A stretch of DNA of 64,000 nucleotides from assembly GCA_022419385.1 (NCBI GenBank), contig JAJUBI010000007.1, positions 653,768 through 717,767 of the forward strand, given 5' to 3'. Made by a program: the position numbers and the translations under genes. Each line of letters begins with the position of its first letter. Positions within the stretch are counted from its first letter, which is position 1. The notes beneath the pieces are model-generated. The model saw only the letters and a program-made list of their open reading frames with translations. It was not told the DNA's origin and made no database searches. Source of the DNA: Paraconiothyrium sp. Pb-2020 (taxonomy: Eukaryota > Ascomycota > Dothideomycetes > Pleosporales > Didymosphaeriaceae). This document shows, piece by piece, positions 54,201 through 64,000 of this stretch.

Positions 54201-55257
54201 GTTTCCGATGACCTAATCGTCTTCTAGTACTAGCAGTTTCTGAATTCCGATATATTGTTACTCTGCTTGTCTTTCTCCTCAGTCCTCGCCGTTCAAATCA
54301 TATTTTTCCCAACCCCTGGCGTTGACGGCTTACTTCGTGCACTGGAAGACGGCTGTGCCATTGCTTTCTTCAGCTACTGTCGTCCGCCATAAGCACGGTA
54401 CCCGGGTATAGACGACAGCGAGTTGAACAACCTATTCCACAGGAGGACGTGACGGTGGGGAATAGTGCCCACTGCGCGAAATGCTGGTTAGCTTAGTGGG
54501 TCATAACTATCATCGAGGCATCCACATACGGTGGTCGCAGCTGTCAATTTTCCCAGATCGCCATCCTGCGTGCCCCAGCTTCTCATGGATCGAGGGAGGG
54601 TTCTCTGCTATAAATATTAACCAGAGGCACGTGAATAGTAGCGATTTAAAATTCTTTACGCCTCCAACCGCATAATGACTGAAATACGTATGTAAAGCTA
54701 GAGTTCAAAATTGAACGCCCATCACAGACATAACGAAGTATACTCCTAAACTCCAAACACAGATTTTCTACAGTCAGACCGAGAATGTAGGAGACACAAG
54801 CCAAACTCTTAGGTCCAGCATCGCCGAGCATTCGTCCGGACTACGCTGTCATTCCGTAATAGCAAATCGCCCTTTTGGGTCGATTTGCAACCTCCGGAGC
54901 ACCGGGAAACATGGAGAGTTGCTGATTGGTGCGGTACTTTAGGTCATGAAACCACTCACCTGGCCAATTGCATCGCGGTGTAAGCTTCCTTCAAGCGAGG
55001 GCTTCATTGTCCCTTCACGGTAGGGTTCGGCAAGCAACGTCAATCACATCGCTACACCTCGTCCTGAGTTATATCGAGAGCGAACCTCCTGGGCTTATCG
55101 TGTTGGGTGAGGTTGCTAATGCTGTTGGTGGGTTTCAGGCGATTGGCGGAAAGAATCGCGTGATGACTAACCAGTGAGGACGCAGATCAACCAACCAAGC
55201 TTGCGCGACTTGAACCCTTCCTCCAACACGCGACCCTTGAAATCTGGGGGAGCACAC
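54201..55257. other. Intergenic region PARG-like / AflR-like gene
   Basis: About 1.06 kb. One A-box-like string (ttagcttagtggg near 54488) has no matching B box, so not a tRNA. No coding frame with support. Confidence 0.5.
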
Positions 55258-56347
55258 ATGGACACAGCTCGAAGATTGCGATCATCGTGTGATGCTTGCG
55301 GAGCTGCTAAGACCAAGTGTGATCGAAAGCAACCACAATGTGCCCGTTGCGTTTCGATGAACCTGGCTTGCATATATGGCCCTTCGAAGCAGCTTGGGAA
55401 GCGCCCACGAAGAAGACTTGATCTAGGACCGAGTTTTTCTGACCGTAACGGGACGCCTACTCAAACTAACAGCGCCTATCGAAGCCCTGACACAGAAGGT
55501 CTCGCCTCGCAACATAGTGGCTCTAACAGCACCTTTGGTCCTGCACTTGACATCGTGCCTACGCAAGATATTCAACTACCGTTGCCATCCGAGCCACCCG
55601 TCGTCTGTCATCCATTTTATGGTGAACTATGGGGTGGCCGACACAGGTGTTACCATGAGTCAAACGAGGCCATCCAATTACTCTCACTTCCAGAACGATT
55701 GTTCCCAGATGACGCACCCATCGTCCTGGATGTATCCCAAATTCTTCACGCGAATAGACGAGTAATTGAGGCTCTACACCGTCTTGTCAATTGCAGTTGT
55801 GCGAAGACAAGAGGGCACCAGGCAATGCTGTATGCATCCCTGATCTCACGTGCCCTATGGTGGTATCGTGAAGCTGCTGGCGACGAGGTTTACAGAACCA
55901 CCGATGCCATGGGCGTGCCAACACCTAATACATCTGAAAGCTCGGTACGTATCATACTCATTAGTCACAAAAGAATGGGAGCATTGTATACCCAGGGATC
56001 GCGTTCTTGAACAATGGCTGCCCTCTTACTCATATGACCAGACACCACCGCCAGGCAACCTAGTGGACACCGACAGGTGCGTCAATATCAAAGCGTCATC
56101 GGTTACGGTAGGCGGCTTTGACATCGATGACCCAAGAATGCAACGAGCCTTCCAGAATCAGCTGATACGGCACGAAGTCATGAAGGTGGGAGATTTGATT
56201 GAGAAGTACGCTGCATTGGCCGCCGATCCAAAGGTGCAAGATGGCGACAAGATTCTATTTTCGACGCTCGGCACGTGGTTGAGAGCCGATCTCGCAAAAG
56301 CAATTGCAGCTGTTGCAGACATGAGCAACCGTCCAGATGAAAATTGA
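55258..56347 (+). CDS. Zn2Cys6 transcription factor, AflR-like family
   Basis: Exons 55258-55944 and probably 56042-56347, 330 aa. The intron is the only join I found that keeps the downstream frame (GTACGT at 55945 to GACCAG at 56041, 97 bp); an acceptor at 55995 would hit a stop at once. Residues about 7-33 are a binuclear zinc cluster (SCDACGAAKTKCDRKQPQCA, spacing C2C6C6C2C6C). Basic residues follow (KRPRRRLDLG). Residues 100-330 resemble the aflatoxin-regulator domain: LVNCSCAKTRGHQAMLYASL, then ITVGG-like VTVGGFDIDDPRMQRAF and QLIRHEVMKVGDLIEKYAAL. Family members control secondary-metabolite clusters, but no synthase gene lies within this window. Targets are unknown. Confidence 0.8.
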
Positions 56348-56536
56348 TCATCTGGATTACCTGGGGAAACGGGGTGATCGCCTGAATTCAGCCTCTCAAT
56401 TACCTACTGTCAGACAGGCGGACTAATACGATACCAATCATCAGATCCCACCCCAGTCCCTCGCACTGGCGCCCATATATAAAGAACAAAAGCCCCGTAA
56501 GGAAAGTGGAGGTTCCTTGATCCCCTGTCCATTATA

Positions 56537-57533
56537 CTATACCACGGATTGATCCTTCATCAGCCAATCCAACGTCTCGATCGCGACCCTTTCTGGTTGA
56601 TCGATCATCACTAAATGTCCAGCATCCGGCACAACGACGAATTCCCTGAACCAATCTCCCAGCATGGCGGCCAAGCTGTCCAGCTTCTCCCTTGGTATCC
56701 ATTGATCCTGCTCGCCCCATATGATCTTCACCGGACATTCGACATGCTTGTAGAGATCTTGATCAAGCATCTCCGCAATGTCCGCGTCGTTTGCTTGCGC
56801 AATCTGTCTTACAAAACTCCTTCGTTTCGCATCAGCAACGGAAGCGTTTTCATCGAGCCAAGGTTCGGCAAGAACATCCTCCCATACAAGACTGAACTCT
56901 TTTGGTGCATGCGAAGCGCTACGGATTACCGCTCTTACAACCGCTTCAAAAATATTGCGAGGGAGCTGGAGGAATGTTTGGGCTTCGGAACGAGCTAGCT
57001 TGTAGAAGCCATCGCCCCAGGGAAGAACGGTGTTCGTGTCGAGGAGTAAGAGGCTGCGATATTTGCAGCCATGGAGCAATCCTGCTCGTAGTGCAATTGC
57101 GCCGGCGATATCGTGCGCAACTAAAGCTGGACTCTGTAGGGGATCGCTTTGATCGAGTCGGAGATGTTTGAACAAATCAGCCAGGACAGAAGCCTGTGTC
57201 CGCACCGACGTATCTAAAACTATCAGTACAAGGCTCGCTATTCTTCTCGATACCAGTAATCTTACCGCCAACGAACAATTCGTTGCCTTTTGCAGCTCCC
57301 TTCTCACTGAAGTCTTGCGATTGGCCGTACCCTGCTAAATCATACAAGACCACACGATAGCCACCTCCGCTCATGAGCGCACTAGCAAGCGGGTCGAAAA
57401 CGGCAGAACACCATGGTGTTCCGTGAACAAACACAACTGTTTGTTCGTGCCTCTTCTCTCCACCGAAAACGCCATATTTGATAGTCCAGCCATTGGAAGA
57501 AAAGTACTGTGAAAGATTCAAATTCCGTGTCAT
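56537..57533 (-). CDS. Alpha/beta hydrolase with Asp nucleophile (epoxide hydrolase/dehalogenase type)
   Basis: Exons 57533-57266 and 57219-56537, 316 aa, exact frame; intron 46 bp (GTAAGA...CTGATAG). Motifs: VVFVHGTPWCSAVFDPLA (oxyanion HGTP), VVLYDLAGYGQSQDF, LVAHDIAGAIALRAG where the nucleophile elbow is H-D-I-A-G with Asp instead of Ser, KIIWGEQDQWIP (acid), and VVPDAGHLVMIDQPERVAIE with the catalytic His. Asp nucleophiles are typical of epoxide hydrolases and haloalkane/fluoroacetate dehalogenases. The substrate cannot be told. No signal peptide, so probably cytosolic. A TATA-like element lies 52-61 bp upstream of its ATG. It lies tail-to-tail with the AflR-like gene, possibly co-regulated. 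Confidence 0.88.
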
Positions 57534-57584
57534 GGTTGAAATAGTAGCAAATTTTGCGATCTATCATGGAAGTGTATTCTGCTG

Positions 57585-57594
57585 TATTTATATA
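57585..57594 (-). promoter_or_regulatory. TATA-like box of the alpha/beta hydrolase gene
   Basis: Minus-strand TATATAAATA about 52-61 bp upstream of the ATG at 57533. A close match to the TATA consensus in a plausible position for a short leader; unproven. Confidence 0.4.
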
Positions 57595-58828
57595 CAACAA
57601 TTATTGGTACTGATGCAATTCCAGAGCAACGGCACTCGATGACGCACGTTGCCGCTTGCTCTGGAATTTGCGAATCAGAACCTGCGCTGTGAAGAACATC
57701 GAGAAACCCGCCTTACGACCCTTTCTGCCCTTAGATCGTCTAGAACCGATCATTTTCACATACACGAAATCGCTACACACTGGCTCTAGCATGGTATAAC
57801 CCAATCGCTGTATTCGCACTATGCCTTGTGCAGCAGCGCATTTATGTGGTCCCTCTGGGTCACCATCGTACTGCATCTCGTTTGGAGCCTGGTACAGGCA
57901 CGACCCGGAACGACCGACCTGTATACACTTGGAAAATGCCTATGGTAGAGCCCAGATAGATCCGCAGTGACTCTCCCACAATTGCAGTCGCTCGATTGCC
58001 TTTAGGCAGCTCCTGGAAGCTTGAGTCCAAGAACAAACTGTGCGGCCACGAGACTGTAACGACTATAGCATCTGCGAATCCATCTGCATGATCACATCAA
58101 TTCGGTTCCCCGAGGTGCACAATATGCTCCTGGATACGATCAAGGCCAAATGTCCTACCACTTTGTGAAGACAACATGAGTCAAATCGGGCCCAGGCATC
58201 ATTGCTCAGTCGTCTCTTACCAGCATTTCTACTCATCCGCCCACTAACTTCACTTGAGCTAAGTGATCAAAGCAGCGAGTACTTCGTGAGTGATAGCTCG
58301 GTCATACTCTCCACGAGACATGCCTGTAGCTAGTATAAAGCTAATACACCTGCACCCTCTTCTTGTACAGTTTGTAAGACGGTCAAATTTTGTGATGCGA
58401 ACCACAAAAACAGCCTCATGGTCAGATAAAATGGAAAACATGGGGTCCGACCCTATTCTCTGCACAAATTTGTGCACGCGTTGCCATCTTCTGGTCTGCA
58501 TTTGCGTCCTGACGCCTCGTGTGACTGCGACATCCTTAACCCAACATCTATATACAACGAGAAAGACGTGTAGTATTTTTTTGCATGGTGACTCCTCCCA
58601 CATGCATACTTACGTGCAGCGTAACATTCGCGCCTGGTACCGTCGCTTCTAAACAAAATTGGCTGGACGCTCAGAGTCTTAGCGCGCCAGGCAGACTCTC
58701 TTCTATTTAGCAGCAAAGTTCTAGACACTACAGGACACAAACACGTCTCCGAAAGCGTTCACTGGCGCTACGACTAGTGAAGACTACGCTCCCCAGCTCA
58801 CGTCAGACCCTGTACGCTGGCTTTTGTT

Positions 58829-58894
<66 letters not shown>

Positions 58895-59984
58895 GGAGTA
58901 CGGTGTTGTCTACACAGATGTTGGCATTATGCAAAGCGGTAATCTGGACACACTCTGGAACAAGACAGTGCGTGATCCAAATACTTCATTATGTAAAATG
59001 CCGGTGGACCTTCCAACCGTAGCTTGACGAATCACTTGCTTTGCTCACGGGAGAACAACCTGCTCTTTGAGCGTTGCCACAATCCTTACGCTCTTTGCCA
59101 CTGACGGCGGAAGGATAAGTACAGATGGAATGTCTGATGGTACCTTGCTCTGAGAAGTGCCGTATATGGGTCAAACATTCTCAGTGTCTGCGATCGTCAA
59201 GGAGGACAGTGCAAGGATCGAACCTGCTCCCCGACTACGGTATTCAGGGTTAAGCCCATGGCTACGATCATGAGCCTGATAGATTAAGAAGACGTTTGGG
59301 ACGGTCCGAGATATTGCGCTGTTCACGACTACGCATTGAATATAGAAAAGGCTTTTAGCTGGTCAACGAGTTTACCGCCTAGGACGGACCGAAACCTTTC
59401 AAGCGGATGTCTTCGGCGCCATATATACAATGAGTAGGAGACACTGGAGGGCGGACGAGGCTAGAATAATCGTGGAAGAGAGTCTGAGCTGGAGTTTGGG
59501 CTTCAAATTGGCTCATAGTCCTGCCATCGAGGTTCTTGGACAAACACTTGGGTCACTTTGGAGGGCGATCAATGGCTGGGACAATATTGCTGGGACATGT
59601 ATGCATTTGTTTGAGGTATGCCGCTCTGTGACGGTGTCCTTTAGAGTTGCCGCAAGACAGGATTGGAAGATTTTAGAACCAATTCAGCGCGGACGACTAT
59701 TACGGAGGGCCGAAGATTTCCATTCTACGGAAATTCGGCCTTGCACATGTTATAACCGTACATTGTTGAGCTCAAAGATCCAAAACGCTGCGTCTCCCTG
59801 CCGCGGACAATTCATGGCCAGCTACATTAGATTATTTAACAAGACTTTATGAGCTTCGAAGAAACGAGTTGTTGGCTTCGAGGGCTCTACGGATATGTGT
59901 GGTCTGCTTGACCAACTGACACGTGTGTTGTAGCCATTTAGTCTGTTTGACGTAGTAGAACAAGCAAGTCCCCAACGTACACGA
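57595..59984. other. Gene-poor 2.4-kb region
   Basis: Lies between the hydrolase start and the metallophosphoesterase 3' end. It contains a minus-strand ATG frame of 91 codons (57601-57876, starting MQYDGDPEGPHKCAAAQG, Lys/Arg-rich in the middle) and a plus-strand frame of 140 codons (59430-59852, starting MSRRHWRADEARIIVEESLS). Both lack family resemblance and are listed here rather than as genes. The region also holds a microsatellite and a 16-bp palindrome (TGCACAAATTTGTGCA, 58462-58477). Confidence 0.45.
58830..58896 (+). repeat. (TTG)n trinucleotide microsatellite
   Basis: About 22 uninterrupted TTG/GTT units, preceded by a near-unit (ttgtta). Non-coding position. Likely polymorphic in length between isolates. 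Confidence 0.95.
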
Positions 59985-61885
59985 TCATGGACATTCCTCC
60001 CTAGCCATGCTCCAGTGTTCTTTCACCCAGTCCGTCATAATGTCTGTGAAGCTCTTGCCATCGGCGTACGAATGCGTATCTTTCGTAGTATAGCTCTCTC
60101 CGAGATACTCCAATCCGAGCAATATCCAATTTTGTACGAATTCATTGTACATGACGTCTACAGCTTCAGGCGTTTCCTCATCGTCGGTGCTGAACCCGAT
60201 GCGGGCCTGAACGCAGTTCGGTACCTTATAGAATGGGATGACTGAATGGATCGTATCGTCCCCATCCTCGCCAGCATCATCGTGCGTTGTGTAGCCCGGA
60301 AACACCTCGTTTTCGTTGCCTTCGAGTAGCGGAGTTTGACCATCGTGACCGACATGAATATGCACTTCTTGTGGTTGGCTAGCAATGTATAGCTCAGGCC
60401 TGTACTGCGCAGCGGCATGTTCTGGCGGCTGTAGAAACTTACGGCCCTGTCTCATAGCGTCTAGGATCGGGCCTTCATTGTTTAAAAGCTTGATGAGCCG
60501 ACTGGCGGCTTTGTAGGGCACGTCCTTGATATACCGTACTCCACTTGTAAATGGAGACACAAGAAACTTTGTGTCTTTCGTGAAAGGCCCCTTGAAAATG
60601 TCGAAACGGATTCCACCCGTATTAATGATTACTAAGGCTTTCTTGCCCTCATCTGACGGCTTGATAGACTGTGGGAGGACTTGTGTGTCGAGCCATGTGA
60701 AGATGCTTTCGTTGTGAGGATATGGGCGGCGTGAAACCCACAAGTCCCGTGGAGCACAGCCGTAGCGTGCGTCTAGACCTAGTGACTTCCTCGCGTCGCT
60801 GATAGCAGATGTGACATGAAGTCCATGCTTGGTCGGAAACGTGGTACTGTTTTTGTTGGCGTGACGGTGCATAGAGAATAGATTGTTGTCAATATATCGT
60901 CGAGAGAACGACAACGTTGCTTTCTGCTGCTGCGCTGGTTTCTTGTTGGAACGGAGTCCATTGATGGACATAAAGCCTATCGTTTCCATGTACCGGCCAC
61001 TTTCTAAGGCAACGGAGGTGGAATCGAAGATCTTGTAGTCTCTAATGTGAGAGTGACCACCGAAAAATTGGATAGGAGTATCCCATTGTGCGGATCGAAT
61101 TGTTTTATAAAGTAGAGCATACTCGGTGGAGCGGATGTCGACATGACCGTACACTAGGACTAGATCGAGATCTTTGTCTTTCAGTGCGTCTTTGAACCAG
61201 GCTTCTTTCACGGTCTGTTCAACAGGGACTACAAAGGTGTTATTGTCGTTCCCAGTGAAATCGAAAACGAAACCAAATGCTAGGATCCTAATGCCTTGAT
61301 TTTTCGTTTTGAATTTCTTATACCGCGGTGCAAGCGGTTGACGCTGCCCGTTGTTGGGGTTGATGATGTCTAGGTTGGAGGCAAGATAGTTGCCTTGGAA
61401 ATCCGGAACAGTATGGAAGAATTCGCCTTCTGCGGTCGCTGCCTTGTAGAGCTCGTGGTTGCCCGAGCAGATCAGATCGATACTTTGCTCCTTGGCAATT
61501 TCATAAGTGAATTTACCACGGGGTTTTGAAGAGTCATAGATGGCGTTTCCCTCGACCCGATCGCCAGTATCAATAAGAAGCAAGTCGGAGCCATCAGCGT
61601 CTGCCCGATCGCGTAAGTGTTTGGCAAATGATATATAATCGCCCCAATCAGCGGAGAAAGACGCTTCCTGAACGTGTCCACCCCACCAGCCTGCAGAAAG
61701 CTTAGTTGAGCCTGTAGCAATTGGCGTAACGGTGCCCACCAACCGTGTATGTCAGTGGTATGCAAGAAGTTCAGTTGAGCCCACGGAAGCTCGCGTAGCG
61801 GTGCAGCTATTGGCGCAGGCGCTGAAGGCTGGGCTGCAATGCTACCACAGACGAGAAGGAAGGGCACGAGAAGGTTTCGAGTCAT
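59985..61885 (-). CDS. Secreted 5'-nucleotidase-like metallophosphoesterase
   Basis: Exons 61885-61744 and 61690-59985, 615 aa; intron 53 bp (GTTGGT, CTAAG branch, TCTGCAG) inside the Gly of DIHG-WW. Signal peptide MTRNLLVPFLLVCGSIAAQP at the N-terminus. Calcineurin-like metal motifs follow in order: LNFLHTTDIHGWW (DxH), LLLIDTGDRVEGNA (GDxxxG), DLICSGNHELYKA (GNHE), VLVYGHVDIRS and IQFFGGHSHIRDYK (GHSH). The C-terminal 5'-nucleotidase domain includes ALVIINTGGIRFDIFKGPFT. It resembles yeast YHR202W-type proteins of vacuole or cell surface. Likely releases phosphate from nucleotides or sugar phosphates outside the cell or in the vacuole. Divergent from RCC1. Confidence 0.9.
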
Positions 61886-62362
61886 GATGCAAGCACTTCG
61901 GTACACAGATGGTCGTACGAGCACGTGATGGAGGCGGTACCTAGGTACCTAGGTAGCCGATGGTCAGGGCCGGTGACGGCACAGCACAGGGTGGAGTGGT
62001 GCTTCGCCGACGTCAGGCACGGCAATACGCAGACGAGGCCCAAGAACAACGGGCTGAAGCTGGGGAAAGGTGCCAGGTCACCGGTGGATAGGTTCAGTGA
62101 ACGAGACTTCAACGCTCTGGTGACGCGGGCCTGGCGAGCACCCGTTCGGACGTGAGGTCTGAATGCCAAGCAATATTAGGCGGCTGGGGACGAGGGCCCC
62201 TGCCCCCTGCCCCCTGCCCCCTGTCGCCTGTCGCCTGATCCTTAGCGTACAAATGAACCGCGTTCCTGAGCTTTTTTCGGACCACAACACGCGCAACCCA
62301 GCCTCCTCCATCAGCCCTCTGTCTCTCAACCGCTGTCGGGACTCACTTTCACGACGCACACA
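61886..62362. promoter_or_regulatory. Divergent promoter, metallophosphoesterase / RCC1
   Basis: About 480 bp. Contains GGTACCTAGGTACCTAGGTAG (21 bp, split: ggtacctaggtac at about 61936 then ctaggtag), an overlapping palindromic CCTAGGTA repeat. It also contains a tandem CCCCTGC array with TCGCCTG variants near 62199-62238. A palindromic repeat of this kind could bind a dimeric regulator. Confidence 0.5.
62199..62238 (+). repeat. Tandem CCCCTGC/TCGCCTG minisatellite
   Basis: Four 7-bp units of the CCCCTGC type followed by two TCGCCTG variants, in the leader/promoter of the RCC1 gene. Confidence 0.8.
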
Positions 62363-64000
62363 ATGCCTCCTCGCGCCAAGTCTCGCGCGGCCACCGCACA
62401 GCCCGCTGAAAAGGAAGCCACGCCGACTGTCAATGGCACCAGTACGTCATGCGCGCACTCGACCACCGTTCACCTCTCGCAGCACTTGCTAATCCGTGCC
62501 AACACAGAGAGCACGCGTGCGCAGAGGAGCGTACCGCGAGCAGCCAACGGCATAGTCGAAGAGCCGAAGAGCGCACCCTGTAAGTTTAACGCGTTGCCAC
62601 CTTTACCTTTGTCCGCTAAACGCCCGCAAGCTGCAAAAGGCCGTGCGAAGAAGGAAGCCACGCCTGCAGTCGCGCCGAAAGCCGCTCCAAAGCGCAAGAA
62701 AGAAGCCGAAATTGTAACTGAAGCAGAGGCCGACGAGCCTGCGCCCAAACGCAAGAAGGACCATGACAGCGAAGCCGCAGACGACGTACACGGCGACGTG
62801 GACATGGAGGAGCCCAAAGTGAAGAAGGCGAAGACCACCAAGGCTCCGGCGCCAAAGCACGACCTTCCAAAAGGACCGCGACGCCCCAAAGGCAAGAAAA
62901 TCGAGGTCAACCCGCTCCGTTACACTGAGCCGCTGAAGGTTTTTGTCTTTGGAGAAGGAGGTCAAGGCGAATTAGGCCTTGGCGCGACCAAGAAGGCTAT
63001 AGACGTCAAGCGCCCGCGATGGAACGAGTCACTGAGCAATCAGGATATTGTCAAGATCGCCACGGGTGGGATGCATGTGTTGGCCCTGACCAAGGACAAT
63101 AAAATACTCACATGGGGAGTGAACGATAACGGTGCATTGGGACGCGAGACTTCTGGTGGAGAGCAATTGAAGGACATGAAAGAAGGCGATGACGAAGACT
63201 CCGATTCTGATGACGATGAGACAGGCGGTCTGAATCCGCTGGAGGCTACCCCGACAGCTGTTAGCGCAGACCATTTTCCCGAGCATACTGTCTTTGTCGA
63301 CATTGCCGCAGGGGACAGCTGCTCGTTCGCGTTGACTACCGAGGGCGCCGTGTATGGCTGGGGCACCTTCCGCAAGAACGAGGGCATTCTTGGGTTCGCA
63401 AGGAACAACGAGACCGCTAATACGCCGGTATATATCGACACTATCACGAAAGTCACCCACCTCGCCTGTGGTACGAACCACGTGCTCGCTCTTACCAAAG
63501 ATCGACATGTCTTTGCATGGGGTAACGGGCAACAGAATCAGCTTGGGCGTCGTGTGACTGAGCGCAACCTTAACGAGGCCTTAATACCAAGTCGCCTCGG
63601 TTTCCATGATACTGGTTTCAAAAGACCTAGCCAACGGATTGCAAAGATCGCTTGTGGCGATTATCACGGCCTAGCAATTGCTGAGGACGGCCACATTTGG
63701 TCATGGGGTGCGAATAATTATTGTGAAACTGGCCATGGGGAAAACGCTGGAGAAGACAATGCTAGTATTCTCACACCCCGCATCGTTTCTAGCTTGGAGG
63801 GCAAAGGTGTAACGACTCTTGAGGGCGGATCCCACCACAACATCGCAATCACGCAAACCGGAGAGGTGCTTGTTTGGGGCCGCTGCGATGGGTCACAAAC
63901 CGGTATCCCCCCGGCCCTGCTGGAGGCAATCGATGATGAAGAAAGGGTTCTTAAAGCGAGGAACGGAAAGCCAAAGATCCTTATTGAGCCTACTCCCGTT
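62363..64000 (+). CDS. RCC1-family Ran guanine-nucleotide exchange factor (5' part)
   Basis: Exons 62363-62441, 62508-62579 and 62631 to beyond the window end; introns 66 bp (GTACGT, CTAAT branch, ACACAG) and 51 bp (GTAAGT, CTAAA branch, CGCAAG). The start MPPRAKSRAATAQPAEKEAT opens a Lys/Ala/Pro-rich nuclear tail of about 150 residues (PKRKKEAEIV, APKRKKDHDS). RCC1 propeller blades follow: KVFVFGEGGQGELGLGATKK, ILTWGVNDNGALGRE, VYGWGTFRKNEGILGF, HVFAWGNGQQNQLGRR, HIWSWGANNYCETGHG, and VLVWGRCDGSQTGIP. An acidic insert (DDEDSDSDDDE) lies in one blade, as in yeast Srm1/Prp20 and fission yeast Pim1. It generates Ran-GTP on chromatin for nuclear transport and spindle assembly. The gene continues past 64000. 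Confidence 0.92.
   Translation, partial: MPPRAKSRAATAQPAEKEATPTVNGTSTSCAHSTTVHLSQHLLIRANTESTRAQRSVPRAANGIVEEPKSAPCKFNALPPLPLSAKRPQAAKGRAKKEATPAVAPKAAPKRKKEAEIVTEAEADEPAPKRKKDHDSEAADDVHGDVDMEEPKVKKAKTTKAPAPKHDLPKGPRRPKGKKIEVNPLRYTEPLKVFVFGEGGQGELGLGATKKAIDVKRPRWNESLSNQDIVKIATGGMHVLALTKDNKILTWGVNDNGALGRETSGGEQLKDMKEGDDEDSDSDDDETGGLNPLEATPTAVSADHFPEHTVFVDIAAGDSCSFALTTEGAVYGWGTFRKNEGILGFARNNETANTPVYIDTITKVTHLACGTNHVLALTKDRHVFAWGNGQQNQLGRRVTERNLNEALIPSRLGFHDTGFKRPSQRIAKIACGDYHGLAIAEDGHIWSWGANNYCETGHGENAGEDNASILTPRIVSSLEGKGVTTLEGGSHHNIAITQTGEVLVWGRCDGSQTGIPPALLEAIDDEERVLKARNGKPKILIEPTPV

Noticed and set aside
54480..54560. A-box-like TTAGCTTAGTGGG.
   Set aside because: No B box downstream within 100 bp.
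59200..59280. tRNA-like T arm on the minus strand (GCAGG-TTCGATC-CTTGC).
   Set aside because: The T stem forms, but no matching acceptor stem, D arm or anticodon arm can be found in the expected 45-60 nt upstream.
1..64000. CRISPR arrays, bacterial operons, insertion sequences.
   Set aside because: Introns, fungal families and LTR elements show a eukaryotic genome; no spaced direct-repeat array seen.

Overview
The window is nuclear DNA from a filamentous ascomycete (Pezizomycotina, most likely Dothideomycetes). The evidence is short GT-AG introns of about 46-230 bp with CTAAC/CTGAC branch points, fungal gene families (VIP1, SFH5, EMC10, an AflR-type Zn2Cys6 regulator, Ndt80-like RON1), and an AT-rich block with the signature of repeat-induced point mutation (RIP). 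No species is claimed.

Region 1 (1-11,340) is an AT-rich isochore made of dead Ty3/Gypsy retrotransposons. A minus-strand chromovirus end with a chromodomain (1-1216) abuts a full-length element with two 463-bp LTRs (1217-8305). Then come a second plus-strand pol fragment (8306-10126), an inverted solo LTR that is also 463 bp (10127-10589) and a partial LTR (10590-10701). Former CAA/CAG codons have become TAA/TAG throughout. Composition changes within a few hundred bases near 11,340-11,700, and ordinary genes begin.

Region 2 (11.7-24.8 kb) holds VIP1 with a metallothionein-like tail, an FGGY sugar kinase, EMC10, an RRM protein, a spliced non-coding transcript whose introns carry box C/D snoRNA candidates, SFH5, a flavocytochrome b2 lactate dehydrogenase and a Rab24-like GTPase.

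Region 3 (25.4-42.3 kb) is a complete N-acetylglucosamine (GlcNAc) catabolic cluster. It contains GlcNAc-6-phosphate deacetylase, a GH3/GNAT fusion protein of the NagZ type, the Ndt80-like regulator RON1, a hexokinase-family GlcNAc kinase, an UNC93/MFS-type transporter (probable GlcNAc importer) and glucosamine-6-phosphate deaminase. Together they would release, import, phosphorylate, deacetylate and deaminate/isomerise GlcNAc to fructose-6-phosphate, under a cluster-resident regulator. The deaminase start codon appears split by an intron, the GH3 gene appears to need a 7-nt microexon, and the GH3 active site is non-canonical.

Region 4 (42.9-64 kb) carries a TMEM135-like membrane protein, a nuclear-type protein with an F-box-like/2EXR motif, Mediator subunit 27, a W/Y-rich unknown, nucleoporin Nic96/Nup93, a microbial-type PARG macrodomain protein, an AflR-like transcription factor, an Asp-nucleophile alpha/beta hydrolase, a gene-poor stretch with a (TTG)n microsatellite, a secreted 5'-nucleotidase-like metallophosphoesterase, and the 5' part of an RCC1 (Ran-GEF) gene that runs off the right edge.

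Exon joins were made by eye from splice motifs and frame. Nearly all multi-exon models close to an exact multiple of three, which is the main internal check on them. No database search was possible; rRNA complementarities and family names come from memory.
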